Positions 14,396 through 22,407 of a DNA stretch of 24,897 nucleotides are shown here, one piece after another. Numbering within the stretch: position 1 is the stretch's first letter; each line of letters opens with the position of its first letter. Under the pieces are notes generated by a model that had not been told where the DNA came from, searched no databases, and was given only the letters and a program-made list of their open reading frames with translations. Location of the stretch: IMG/VR virus record IMGVR_UViG_3300044637_000688, positions 1-24,897 of that record; one strand, 5' to 3'. Source of the DNA: a virus. Both the position numbers and the translations under genes were made by a program.

Positions 14396-14421
14396 GCAAC
14401 GAGAGGACGGTATCCTTTCTG

Positions 14422-14452
14422 ACTCGATGGCCTTTGGCTGTCGAGTTTTTTT
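14422..14452 (+). terminator. Strong intrinsic terminator after the tail tube gene
   Basis: An 11-bp stem (14422-14432 with 14436-14446, two G-T wobbles) closes a TTT loop and is followed by a T run to 14452. The outer arms are ACTCGA and TCGAGT. It begins 27 nt after the tail tube stop codon. Confidence 0.9.
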
Positions 14453-14455
14453 GTT

Positions 14456-14461
14456 TATGAT
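14456..14461 (+). promoter_or_regulatory. Putative -10 element before the tail chaperone gene
   Basis: TATGAT lies just after the terminator T run and belongs to TATGATAAGAGC, an 11/12 match to the element at 6683-6694. A -35-like TTGGCT at 14434-14439 (four of six) is 16 bp upstream, inside the terminator stem. Transcription from here would restart expression for the chaperone and tail genes; the ATG at 14502 is 40 nt downstream. Confidence 0.4.
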
Positions 14462-14501
14462 AAGAGCGCACAGGAGTGCATCAACCAAGAAGGAAGTCAT
14501 C

Positions 14502-14954
14502 ATGGCAATCAATTTGTCTGCTATTCAGGACTCTGTTTTCACATTCATCTCATCCAAAGATTCGGCTATTGGCAATCCGCAAAACTATGCGGCATACTTG
14601 GAATCGCTTGATGAGTCGCTGCTGGCGCTGAATGGCGAACCAACACGATTCCATCTCGCGGTTTCGTCAAAGCTCAAGGACGTGCTCGCTGCGAAAGATG
14701 GTCTGACCTCAATCGCAATGAAAGCCAAGGATGGCGGTGACATTCCACTTTACTCGCTGATGTATCAGCAAGTTCGGGTTTCTCTCAAAGACATCAAAAC
14801 TGGCGCTGAATCAATGTTCCGCAAAGGTGCCGACGGTCACGCTGCCGATGACCTTATGGCTGCCTTGGCTGCGAACGACATCTTGCCTGAGCTGTTTGCT
14901 GCATTGCAGAACAAACAACAAAACCGGAGTCCTGAAATCGCAAAAAAAGACTAA
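14502..14954 (+). CDS. Tail assembly chaperone (G-like)
   Basis: This 150-aa, mostly helical protein lies between the tail tube and tape measure genes, the standard place of the G chaperone. It begins MAINLSAIQDSVFTFIS and ends SPEIAKKD. The SD AAGGA (14490-14494) is 7 nt before the ATG; the open frame continues upstream to 14358 without a ribosome site, inside the tube gene and terminator. Its last codons hold a slippery A-AAA-AAA, and a -1 shift there joins it to the following frame to give a GT product of 304 aa. In lambda-type phages the G and GT proteins coat the tape measure and recruit tube subunits. The identification rests on gene order plus the frameshift signal. Confidence 0.85.
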   Translation: MAINLSAIQDSVFTFISSKDSAIGNPQNYAAYLESLDESLLALNGEPTRFHLAVSSKLKDVLAAKDGLTSIAMKAKDGGDIPLYSLMYQQVRVSLKDIKTGAESMFRKGADGHAADDLMAALAANDILPELFAALQNKQQNRSPEIAKKD

Positions 14955-15000
14955 GCGCACTTCTTGAGTTGACCTTTGCCGACCATGCAAAGCTCAAGAA
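14942..15000 (+). promoter_or_regulatory. Programmed -1 ribosomal frameshift site with stimulatory stem-loop
   Basis: The slippery heptamer A-AAA-AAA occupies 14942-14948 in zero frame (GCA AAA AAA GAC TAA). The -1 frame has a stop at 14933-14935 and then stays open to 15415. Twelve bases after the heptamer, TTCTTGAG (14961-14968) pairs perfectly with CTCAAGAA (14993-15000), and inside it CTTTGC (14974-14979) pairs with GCAAAG (14987-14992), leaving a 7-nt loop and a 5-nt bulge. The slippery site, stem-loop and frame relation together match a classic programmed frameshift. Confidence 0.85.
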
Positions 15001-15415
15001 AGAAGGACGCAACTTTGATTGCAATGGATGCAAGGTCGCCAAGCTCAGACGCTGCCAAGAAGACAGATGGGATTTCACCGACAAGGATGCGAACATCTTT
15101 CCGATGTACGTTCAGCAAGGCGGTGAACTTTACGGTTTCTGTCCTGCCAAGGCGACTTGGGATTCCTGGACAGTGACAATGTACCGCGCTCTTGTCTGTG
15201 CTGTGGCCACTGGCGCACAATGGAACTCTGGAGGCATCTCGGAACAACCAGAATGGTGGATTGACCTGCTATCATGGTTCTCGACGCGCTATGATATGAG
15301 CAACTTCAGCCACAAGGCTAGAATGGTGCTAGGTGATGGCGACAAAGCCAAGACTCAAGGAGTGAGCAAGAATGGCAATCAGCAAAGACCAATTAACCGT
15401 CGAGGTCGTTCTTGA
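14948..15415 (+). CDS. Tail assembly chaperone T part, made by -1 frameshift as GT fusion
   Basis: This frame has no credible start of its own: the first candidate is a TTG at 14969 without a ribosome site. It is read by a -1 shift at 14942-14948, adding 155 residues to the G protein, starting RLSALLELTFADHAK. The T part has a Cys-containing segment, C-N-G-C-x-V-A-K-L-R-R-C (metal binding is possible but unproven), several Trp residues (ATWDSWTV, PEWWIDLLSWF) and a basic tail. The Trp-rich helical pattern after position 15150 is common in T-type chaperones. The 3' end overlaps the tape measure gene by 44 nt. In lambda the minor GT product is needed for tail assembly at a fixed ratio to G. Confidence 0.8.
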   Translation, partial: RLSALLELTFADHAKLKKEGRNFDCNGCKVAKLRRCQEDRWDFTDKDANIFPMYVQQGGELYGFCPAKATWDSWTVTMYRALVCAVATGAQWNSGGISEQPEWWIDLLSWFSTRYDMSNFSHKARMVLGDGDKAKTQGVSKNGNQQRPINRRGRS

Positions 15416-18400
15416 TTCCTCCGGTGCCATCAAAGGCATAAAAGACCTCGAAGGCCAGTTTCTTGCCTTTGACAAGGTCGTAGCACAAAGCTCAAAGACG
15501 ACAGACAAAGCCAATCAATCCACTGGCAAGGTAGGCGATGCGTTCGCTGGCTTGTCAGCAACGCTTTCCAAGGCTGCGTTGCCATTGCTGGCAGTTCAAA
15601 CAGCAGTTGCAGGAGTGACACAGGTCTTTGGCGTACTTTCAAACACGCTTGGTTCATTCGTCAATGACTTTGCTGCTGCCGAACGCGCTCAAACTCTTCT
15701 GACGCAGGCTATCGAGAACTCAGGTGGTCGCATCCAGAACAGTGCTGATGCCTGGGGCGCTTACCTTGATCAGCTTCAAGAGGTCAAAGCCGTTGATGCT
15801 GACGTTCTCCGAGGACTTGTCGCACAAGCCGTCCAAATGGGCTTCAGTGAAACGCAAATCAAGTCATTGGTAGAAGCATCCATTGGCTTGTCAAAAGTGA
15901 CTGGTGACTCTCTTGATGGTTCGTTTCAAAAGCTGATTGGTACCACGCGAGGAATGGCTCGTGGCTTGTCGGCCATGATTCCAGAACTTCAGAATCTTAC
16001 AGATGAGCAACTGCGCTCAGGCGATGCCTTTGCCATCGTTGCAGGCAAGTACAAATCCGCTGCTGATGGTGCTGGTTCATACACATACTCGGTCAAACAA
16101 GCTAGCTTGGCGGCCGGAGAACTGAGCGAAGACGTTGGTCGCTTGATTGTCGAGTCTGTGAACCTTCGAGGCGCAATGGACGCTGCAACAAGCGTCATTA
16201 ATGGCGTCCGAAACGCAATCGCTGCTGTCGATATGGAAGCGTTATCCAAGAGCTTCAAAGAGTTCATCTCAGTCGCTGGCCCAATTGCCTTGGTCATTGG
16301 CGCTGCCGTTGCAGGCTTCACTGGATTGACCGCTGCTGCTCATGCTGCCGTGATTCCAGTGGTGCTTCTCATTGGAAAGTTCGCCTTGATTGCTGCCGGA
16401 ATCGCTGGCGTGATTGCTGCCATTGAAATCTTGGTGAGAAACACCGATCTTCTCGGCAATGCTTTTGCAATCGTCGCCAACGCAATAGGAATGCTGCTGC
16501 TCAATCCGCTTGAGAATGCTGCTTTTGCGCTGAGAGATTTCTTCGGACTGTTTGGCGATAACGCGATGACGAAGGCGGCAGATCAAGTCTTCAAAGGTCT
16601 TGAGAAGGCAGTCAACTCTCTGAAGGACAATGTTTCCAAGAACTTCTCCACGATCAAGAACAACATCGACACAGGTTTCTCTGGCCAGGTCATCAAGCAA
16701 GCATCAAATCTGATGAATGGATTCTCTGGTGAGACAAAGAAGGCTGATGTTGCTCTCAAAGCACTTGGTGAGACTGGCGCACGAGTCAAAGTCATCGACG
16801 AGAAGGCCATCGAAAAAGCCAACGCAGCTTTGAAAGACATTCAAAAGCAGACAGACGCTTTGAAGTTGTCGGCTGCGCTGACTGGCCAAGACGAAATCAC
16901 GCAAATCAAAGCAAAAGCTGAAGAGCAGATGCGCGTCATCGACTTGAAGCGGAAAGAGTTGGCTGACCAAGGCATCTTGAACAGCAAACACAAAGAGGCG
17001 CTCGAAGCTCAAAAGCAAGCCGTGATTGAGAATCGCAACGCCTCCATTCAAATGGAATATCAAAAGAAGATTCTCGAATCACAGAAAGAACCATTGGCTT
17101 CCTTGAAGAACATGGTGGAAGAAACCAACAAGCAATACCAGCAAATCGAAGACTCGAATCAAGGCACTTTTGAAATCATCGACAAACAAACTGCTCGCGA
17201 ACTGGACAAGATTGCAGCATTGGAAAAGCAGCTCGAACTGACTGGCGCTTTGACAGAAGAGAATCAAGCAGCTTTGGACAAGGCCAAGGAAGCGATCCTT
17301 GAGATGCAAAGCGAGAAGACAGGCGCAGCCATCATGTCTGGCATCAACAGCGCAATCGCAGCAGCTCAAGGTGGTGCAGATGCGTTAGTTGGCAACCTGA
17401 TCAACCAGATTGGCAAAGCGTTCGGGCCTAAAGGTGAAATGATTGCTGGTGTGGTCAACTTGCTACGCAAAGGAAAAGAGTTCACAAAGCAACTTGGCCA
17501 AGACCTAGTTGCCATCATTGCTGACTTGCCACGCATGATAACAGAAGGCGCTGTTGGCTTAATTGAAGGATTGGTTGAAGGCCTTAGCAAGCTGCTTGGC
17601 GATCCAAAGGCTGTGCAGGCCTTCGTTCAGAGCCTTGTGAAGATGATGCCAACCGTCATGGCTGCGCTGGTTCGTGCGGTGCCTCAGCTTGCAATCGCAT
17701 TGTCGCGTCCATCGTTCTGGATTGGCGTTGTAAAGGCTTGGGTCACTGCCACCATTGATGGCTTCGGCGAGGTCTTCAAATCAATCGGTGATGCACTTGG
17801 AACCATTGGCCGTGAACTTGGCGATGCCATTGGAAAGGCACTCACTGATGGACTCAAGATCTTCGAGCAAGTCGGAACAATCGTCTGGAACGGCCTCAAG
17901 CAAGCCTTCACATGGCTTGGTGATTCATTGGCTTCCATTGGCGATATGCTCTGGAACGGCATCAAAGGCGCGTTCGAGAAGGTCGGAAACTTCTTCGAGG
18001 AGTTGTTCCGATTCGAAGGCGGTGGAACTGGCGCAGTTGAAGACTTCTTGGGCTTTGACTTTCCTTGGTTCGCATTCGCAGAAGGCGGTGTGGTTCCTGG
18101 AAAAGCCACTGTCTTTGGCGATTCTTACAAGAACGACACTGTGCCAGCTTTGCTTTCTCCTGGCGAAGTGGTCATTCCTCGCAGCAAGATGCAAGATCCG
18201 GCCAATGCGCGACTCGTTTCAGCCATCATGAAAGGTGAAGAGGTTGGCATGCACGCTCGCGGCTTGATTGGCAACATCAAGGACGTGTTCTCTGGCAAGA
18301 AGAGCGTAGGTGATGCACTGAAAGACGCTGGAACAGCTATCGTCGATGGTGTGAAAGAAGGCTTTCGTGCAATTGGTGACGTGCTCACGCCTGACTGGAT

Positions 18401-18989
18401 TGCTGACCTGTGGGATTCATTGAAGCGGTTCATCAGCAACATCGACCTGAAGAAGCTCATTTCTGATCCGTGGAACACCATCAAAGGCGCAATCAAGGCA
18501 TCTCTCGACTTCTTGTCAGAGCCATTCAAGAAGATGATGTCGCTCGATAACAAAGGCAAAGGCGGTGGACGAGCTGATAACTACAAAGGCTCGAACCGTC
18601 CTGAAGCAATGCTCGGCCAGATTGACGTATCCGAGGTTCTAAAAAACATCAGAATTGAGCTTGGTGCGATTGGACGTGCAAACGGTGGTTTCATTCCTGG
18701 AACTGGAAACACTGATTCCGTTCCTGCACTGCTGACACCAGGAGAGTTCGTCATCAACAAAGCAGCAGCTCAGAGCCTTGGAAGTGGCTTGCTCAACCAA
18801 CTCAATGCTGGTCGCATTCCGATGCAAGAATCTGCTCCAGTTTTCAACATCAATCTCAACATCGAGACAAAAGATGCTCTGGATGCTAATTTCATCCGAA
18901 GCACTTTGATTCCAACAATTAAAAGCGAATTGAAAGCAAGCTCTCTGCGTGGTGACTTTGTTCTCAGTGCGAAAGGAGTTCGCTCGTGA
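15372..18989 (+). CDS. Tape measure protein
   Basis: At 1205 aa this is the longest gene in the window and sets tail length. It starts inside the T frame with AAGGAG at 15357-15362, 9 nt before the ATG. Visible parts are an N-terminal helical region, a hydrophobic segment at about 300-356 (IALVIGAAVAGF, then a second Ala/Val-rich stretch), a long coiled coil at about 477-653, further hydrophobic helices near 755-800, and two copies of a Gly-Gly-V/I-P-G ... S/T-P-G-E-V/F-V-I motif (residues 904-936 and 1104-1125). No lysozyme or peptidase motif is evident. Using the roughly 0.15 nm per residue known for tape measures, the tail would be near 180 nm. The stop overlaps the next gene's GTG start. 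Confidence 0.92.
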   Translation: MAISKDQLTVEVVLDSSGAIKGIKDLEGQFLAFDKVVAQSSKTTDKANQSTGKVGDAFAGLSATLSKAALPLLAVQTAVAGVTQVFGVLSNTLGSFVNDFAAAERAQTLLTQAIENSGGRIQNSADAWGAYLDQLQEVKAVDADVLRGLVAQAVQMGFSETQIKSLVEASIGLSKVTGDSLDGSFQKLIGTTRGMARGLSAMIPELQNLTDEQLRSGDAFAIVAGKYKSAADGAGSYTYSVKQASLAAGELSEDVGRLIVESVNLRGAMDAATSVINGVRNAIAAVDMEALSKSFKEFISVAGPIALVIGAAVAGFTGLTAAAHAAVIPVVLLIGKFALIAAGIAGVIAAIEILVRNTDLLGNAFAIVANAIGMLLLNPLENAAFALRDFFGLFGDNAMTKAADQVFKGLEKAVNSLKDNVSKNFSTIKNNIDTGFSGQVIKQASNLMNGFSGETKKADVALKALGETGARVKVIDEKAIEKANAALKDIQKQTDALKLSAALTGQDEITQIKAKAEEQMRVIDLKRKELADQGILNSKHKEALEAQKQAVIENRNASIQMEYQKKILESQKEPLASLKNMVEETNKQYQQIEDSNQGTFEIIDKQTARELDKIAALEKQLELTGALTEENQAALDKAKEAILEMQSEKTGAAIMSGINSAIAAAQGGADALVGNLINQIGKAFGPKGEMIAGVVNLLRKGKEFTKQLGQDLVAIIADLPRMITEGAVGLIEGLVEGLSKLLGDPKAVQAFVQSLVKMMPTVMAALVRAVPQLAIALSRPSFWIGVVKAWVTATIDGFGEVFKSIGDALGTIGRELGDAIGKALTDGLKIFEQVGTIVWNGLKQAFTWLGDSLASIGDMLWNGIKGAFEKVGNFFEELFRFEGGGTGAVEDFLGFDFPWFAFAEGGVVPGKATVFGDSYKNDTVPALLSPGEVVIPRSKMQDPANARLVSAIMKGEEVGMHARGLIGNIKDVFSGKKSVGDALKDAGTAIVDGVKEGFRAIGDVLTPDWIADLWDSLKRFISNIDLKKLISDPWNTIKGAIKASLDFLSEPFKKMMSLDNKGKGGGRADNYKGSNRPEAMLGQIDVSEVLKNIRIELGAIGRANGGFIPGTGNTDSVPALLTPGEFVINKAAAQSLGSGLLNQLNAGRIPMQESAPVFNINLNIETKDALDANFIRSTLIPTIKSELKASSLRGDFVLSAKGVRS

Positions 18990-20410
18990 TTGAACTGATT
19001 CAGTATGGATACTTGGAGACTCCTTATCTAAGCGAGTTTCCGTATCTTCAGCCAGCAGCAGAGCAAGGCTTGGCTTTACAGACCGAGTATCGCCTTGGCA
19101 CAGACCATCCAGTCGCGTTGCAGTTCCTTGGCACACTGGTCAAAGACAAACCAATCGGGACACAGTTCTCTGGTCTGATTGAGAACTTTGAGAAACCTCT
19201 TGGCTTGCAGACCACATATGACATTGGCGTCGACCATCCAGTCGCATTGCAAACTGAAGTCATCAACACGCAGGACAAGGCACTTGCAACTCAAGGCACG
19301 TTGACCATTCAAAAGGAAAACATCGCTGGCTTGCAGTTTGATGCTTTCATCACTCAAGACAAAGTTCTCGGCCTTCAGACAGAAAGGCTGTTTGACGGCA
19401 AAGAGAAAGCCAAAGGCGTTCAGTTCCGTGCAAGCAAGGTGTTGCCTCACTACGAATGCCCTGGACTTGGCTACCTGAACGACGTTCCTTACTTGACACA
19501 GTATCAATATCTCGCACCATTCTACTGCGTTCCTTGGGGTATACAGTTCACGGCAGTCAAGGAAGAAGCACGAGCATTCCAGTTCCGTTCGGCACTGTAC
19601 AACACGACCAACTTGCGCATCTTGGTTGATTTCCCAAGCCGTGGAACAAGTGGCACGAACTGGACAGTGACAAGCACACAAGCAAGCTCAACCAACAGCT
19701 TCTCGGTGAACAACCTAAATACCGACATCGTTGAGCAGTATTGGCGCTCGGCAACTGGTGTTCTATCTGCGACAATCACTTGCGACACTGAGTTGCCTCA
19801 AGGTGTGTACCTCGACACGATGGCCATCTTGAATCACAACCTGTCAGGCTCTGCGACCATCATCCTTGAAGGTTCAAACGATCCGAGCTTTGGAACGATT
19901 CCAGTCAACATTGAGCTTCAATACGAAGCGAACAACATGTACTACATCGCACCAACGCTGCCATTGAATCCATATCGTTACTGGCGCTTGAACGTGAGCG
20001 ATCCAGGTTCAGCAGATGGCTTCCTGCGCATTGGCACAATCGTCTTTGGTGCAGCAGTCATCTTCACAAACGAGAGCTTTGTTGACCGCGTTCGCTTTGG
20101 TCAGAAGCAGTTCATCGACAAGGTGTACACAGAAGGCTTCACGAACGTCAGCAACGACCGTGGCAAGAAGAAATACCTCGGTCTTGAGTTTCGCAATCTG
20201 GCGTACGGCAAGGCCAACTTCCAGTCTATGCGTGAAATCTTCGACTATGCAGGCGTGACCTTGAAGTGCCTCTATATTCCAGTGCCTCAGCAGGCAAGCC
20301 GCTTTGCAGTGTTCGGTAAGCTAGCAGACATTCCAGCAGAGGAGCACAACTACAAAGGCGCTGATGCCGACTATGTGGACTTTTCAATCGACGTGGATGA
20401 ATCGCTATGA
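18986..20410 (+). CDS. Distal tail-like protein with 14-residue repeats and a galactose-binding-like domain
   Basis: The 474-aa protein lies directly after the tape measure, where distal tail proteins are encoded. It uses a GTG start overlapping the previous stop (GTGA), with AAAGGAG (18972-18978) 7 nt upstream. Residues 1-28 include YLETPYLSEFPYL. Residues 29-150 are about nine repeats of 14-15 residues on the pattern x-G/A-L-Q-T/F followed by D-K/H-P. A second YL-N-D-V-P-YL-T-Q-Y-Q-YL copy lies at 163-176. Residues about 207-358 resemble a discoidin/F5-8C sugar-binding fold (DTMAILNHNLSGSATIILEG, RYWRLNVSD). The rest (360-474) looks like a tail-ring domain ending in DYVDFSIDVDESL. A hub or receptor-contact role is inferred. 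Confidence 0.75.
   Translation: MIELIQYGYLETPYLSEFPYLQPAAEQGLALQTEYRLGTDHPVALQFLGTLVKDKPIGTQFSGLIENFEKPLGLQTTYDIGVDHPVALQTEVINTQDKALATQGTLTIQKENIAGLQFDAFITQDKVLGLQTERLFDGKEKAKGVQFRASKVLPHYECPGLGYLNDVPYLTQYQYLAPFYCVPWGIQFTAVKEEARAFQFRSALYNTTNLRILVDFPSRGTSGTNWTVTSTQASSTNSFSVNNLNTDIVEQYWRSATGVLSATITCDTELPQGVYLDTMAILNHNLSGSATIILEGSNDPSFGTIPVNIELQYEANNMYYIAPTLPLNPYRYWRLNVSDPGSADGFLRIGTIVFGAAVIFTNESFVDRVRFGQKQFIDKVYTEGFTNVSNDRGKKKYLGLEFRNLAYGKANFQSMREIFDYAGVTLKCLYIPVPQQASRFAVFGKLADIPAEEHNYKGADADYVDFSIDVDESL
19070..19435 (+). repeat. 14-residue peptide repeats in the distal tail-like gene
   Basis: Successive units are LALQTEYRLGTDHP, VALQFLGTLVKDKP, IGTQFSGLIENFEKP, LGLQTTYDIGVDHP, VALQTEVINTQDKA, LATQGTLTIQKENI, AGLQFDAFITQDKV, LGLQTERLFDGKEKA and a partial KGVQFRAS. 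The invariant feature is Gln at position 4. Units are 14 or 15 residues, suggesting a regular beta-hairpin or solenoid element. A related GIQFTA and AFQFRS pair appears later, at residues 185-202. Confidence 0.85.
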
Positions 20411-22362
20411 GTTCATCGAATCGCAAGCCATATCTCACGGCCACCAGCATTGACCAGGCATTGCTTGACGCTGCTGGTGACAACCTTAGCAACCAGATTG
20501 AGCTGATTGTGGACATCGAAGCGCCAGATGGTTCAATCATCCGCGCGTCTGACAGAAACAAGTACGTTGGTGAGCATTTCTACGAAGCATTGACCAACTT
20601 TCCAGACGTCATCAGAACGGTCGGTGAATGGCTCAATGGCGGTCTTGTCTTTTCAGAGATGAGCTTCGAGCTGTCCAACGCTGATGGTCGGTTCAACAAG
20701 TTCCTGCCAGGTGGTGATGACTTTGCCGGATGGATTGGCAGACGCATCACCGTCAAGATTGGCCTGCGAGATGTTGAGTCGAGCTTCTTTCAAATCTTCC
20801 GTGGTGAAGTGACAGACGAGGCTGGCTTCGGAAGAACGGTCAAGTCAATTACCATTCGCGCTCGTGATGTTCTTGAAAAGACCAATGCCACATTTCCTTC
20901 AGCCGTGTTCAACATCACAGACCATCCAAAGGCTCTTGATGAGCTTTATGGCCAGACGATTCCAATCATCTATGGAGACTGGTCTGAAAGCGTCACAACA
21001 AACACGGCTTCAGTGCCAGCGTATGCAATCAACGCAGCCGACATCTTCGTGAACAATGAAGAACTGACCGTGACGATTGCCTTGGGAACTCCTGCTGTGT
21101 TTACAGCTCCAGGTCATCGGCTTGAAGCAAATGACCAAATTGATCTGATGACAGAAGGAACGCTTCCGACTGGAATAAATCAAGGAAAACACTACATCAA
21201 GACCGTGTTGTCTTCTTCGACTTTTACAATCTCAACAACACTTGGTGGGCCAGCCTTGAACGCTTCCGGCACTCAAAGCGGTCGGCATTATGTGACAAAG
21301 CATTCAAATGAACCGCACGAGAATGTGAAATGCGTCATTGCTGCAAACACGCTCTCGTTGTTCGACTCTTCAAACGTGTATATCAGACGTTCTGGTGCTT
21401 ACTACCGCATTCCTTCCACTGAGATTCAAAACATCTCAATTACCAAGAATTATTTCGAGATTAGACAAGACAACGGAACTTGGTTCGATGGTGCAAAATA
21501 CTTCTTCAACAAGACCGATGAAATCTTTGTTCGCTGCAAAGGCAAAAGCCTTGCTGGATATGACGACAACGCTGTGGCGATTGCTCAAGATATTCTGACA
21601 ACATATGCAGGAGTCGTGTCTGGCGACTTGGACGCTTCTTGGTCGACTTACAAGAACAAAGCAACTCCAAGCACTGGAGCAATCTCGACCTGGAAGGCCA
21701 GAGCGTGGATTGGAGAACCTACGCTTGCGATGGAATACGCGGTAAATCTGCTTCAGCAGGTCAGGATTCAGTTGTTCCAAAACAAAAGTGCAAAGCTCGA
21801 TCTTCATGCTCTGCATTGGGATGAATTTGATGACACGCCGAGCTTCATAGCCAAGAACTGGGATATTGAACGCGAATCTCTCAAGCCGACTCTGGATGTG
21901 CAGAACAACTTCAATCGTTCAAGAGCCGTGTATGGTTACTCGCCTGAATCGAGAGAAAGCATCTTCTCGACAGCCTGGTACATCAACTCAGCAGCCATCA
22001 GTCAGACAGGTCGAACGCTGACACGCGAGCTGTCTTATCCGAACTTGTATCGCTTGGCGGATGTTGAGATTCAGGTAAAGGAAACGCTGAAGCTGGCTTC
22101 TGGATATCGCGAAGTGATTGAACTTACGCTTACAAACAGAGCAATCTTGCAGGACATTGGAGAATGGATTCTGCTTGATGTTCAAGTCGGCTCTGTTCAG
22201 CTCAATGGCGTTCCATGCCTTATCCGCGAAATAGGCTATTCTCCTGATGGATTGAAGCTGCCTGTCAAACTATGGTCATTCGCAATGCTACCGTTCGGTT
22301 CTTGGAATCCTGGTTTTGCTGGTATTGTTGGAGGTGAGTCGGCCACCATTTCAGCCGAATGA
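20407..22362 (+). CDS. Tail hub/baseplate-like protein with inserted beta module
   Basis: This 651-aa protein probably forms the tail hub to which the tip attaches. Its N-terminal third has the strand pattern of hub proteins (FSEMSFELSNADGRFNKFL at 82-100; FFQIFRGEVTDEAGFGRTVK at 127-146; ITIRARDVL at 148-156) and an IPIIYGDW segment (185-192). Residues about 219-296 form an insertion with HRLEANDQIDLMT, LPTGINQGKHYI and STFTISTTLGGPALNASG, a module that I recognise from many phage proteins and that databases label an E1 FCCH-like domain. The C-terminal half contains VEIQVKETLKLASGYREVIE and GEWILLDVQV, typical of hub beta domains. The start overlaps the upstream stop (ATGA). Confidence 0.78.
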   Translation: MSSSNRKPYLTATSIDQALLDAAGDNLSNQIELIVDIEAPDGSIIRASDRNKYVGEHFYEALTNFPDVIRTVGEWLNGGLVFSEMSFELSNADGRFNKFLPGGDDFAGWIGRRITVKIGLRDVESSFFQIFRGEVTDEAGFGRTVKSITIRARDVLEKTNATFPSAVFNITDHPKALDELYGQTIPIIYGDWSESVTTNTASVPAYAINAADIFVNNEELTVTIALGTPAVFTAPGHRLEANDQIDLMTEGTLPTGINQGKHYIKTVLSSSTFTISTTLGGPALNASGTQSGRHYVTKHSNEPHENVKCVIAANTLSLFDSSNVYIRRSGAYYRIPSTEIQNISITKNYFEIRQDNGTWFDGAKYFFNKTDEIFVRCKGKSLAGYDDNAVAIAQDILTTYAGVVSGDLDASWSTYKNKATPSTGAISTWKARAWIGEPTLAMEYAVNLLQQVRIQLFQNKSAKLDLHALHWDEFDDTPSFIAKNWDIERESLKPTLDVQNNFNRSRAVYGYSPESRESIFSTAWYINSAAISQTGRTLTRELSYPNLYRLADVEIQVKETLKLASGYREVIELTLTNRAILQDIGEWILLDVQVGSVQLNGVPCLIREIGYSPDGLKLPVKLWSFAMLPFGSWNPGFAGIVGGESATISAE

Positions 22363-22407
22363 GTTTTGTTGTATCTTTTAGCAAGTCACTATCGAAAGGA
22401 ATTTCTC

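Noticed and set aside
14969-15415. Separate gene starting at TTG 14969
   Set aside because: There is no Shine-Dalgarno site, the start lies inside the stem-loop, and the slippery heptamer with the -1 open frame explains the reading frame better.
22366-22407. Upstream TTG start for the 231-aa tail-tip protein
   Set aside because: No ribosome site precedes it, while AAAGGA is ideally spaced before ATG 22408.
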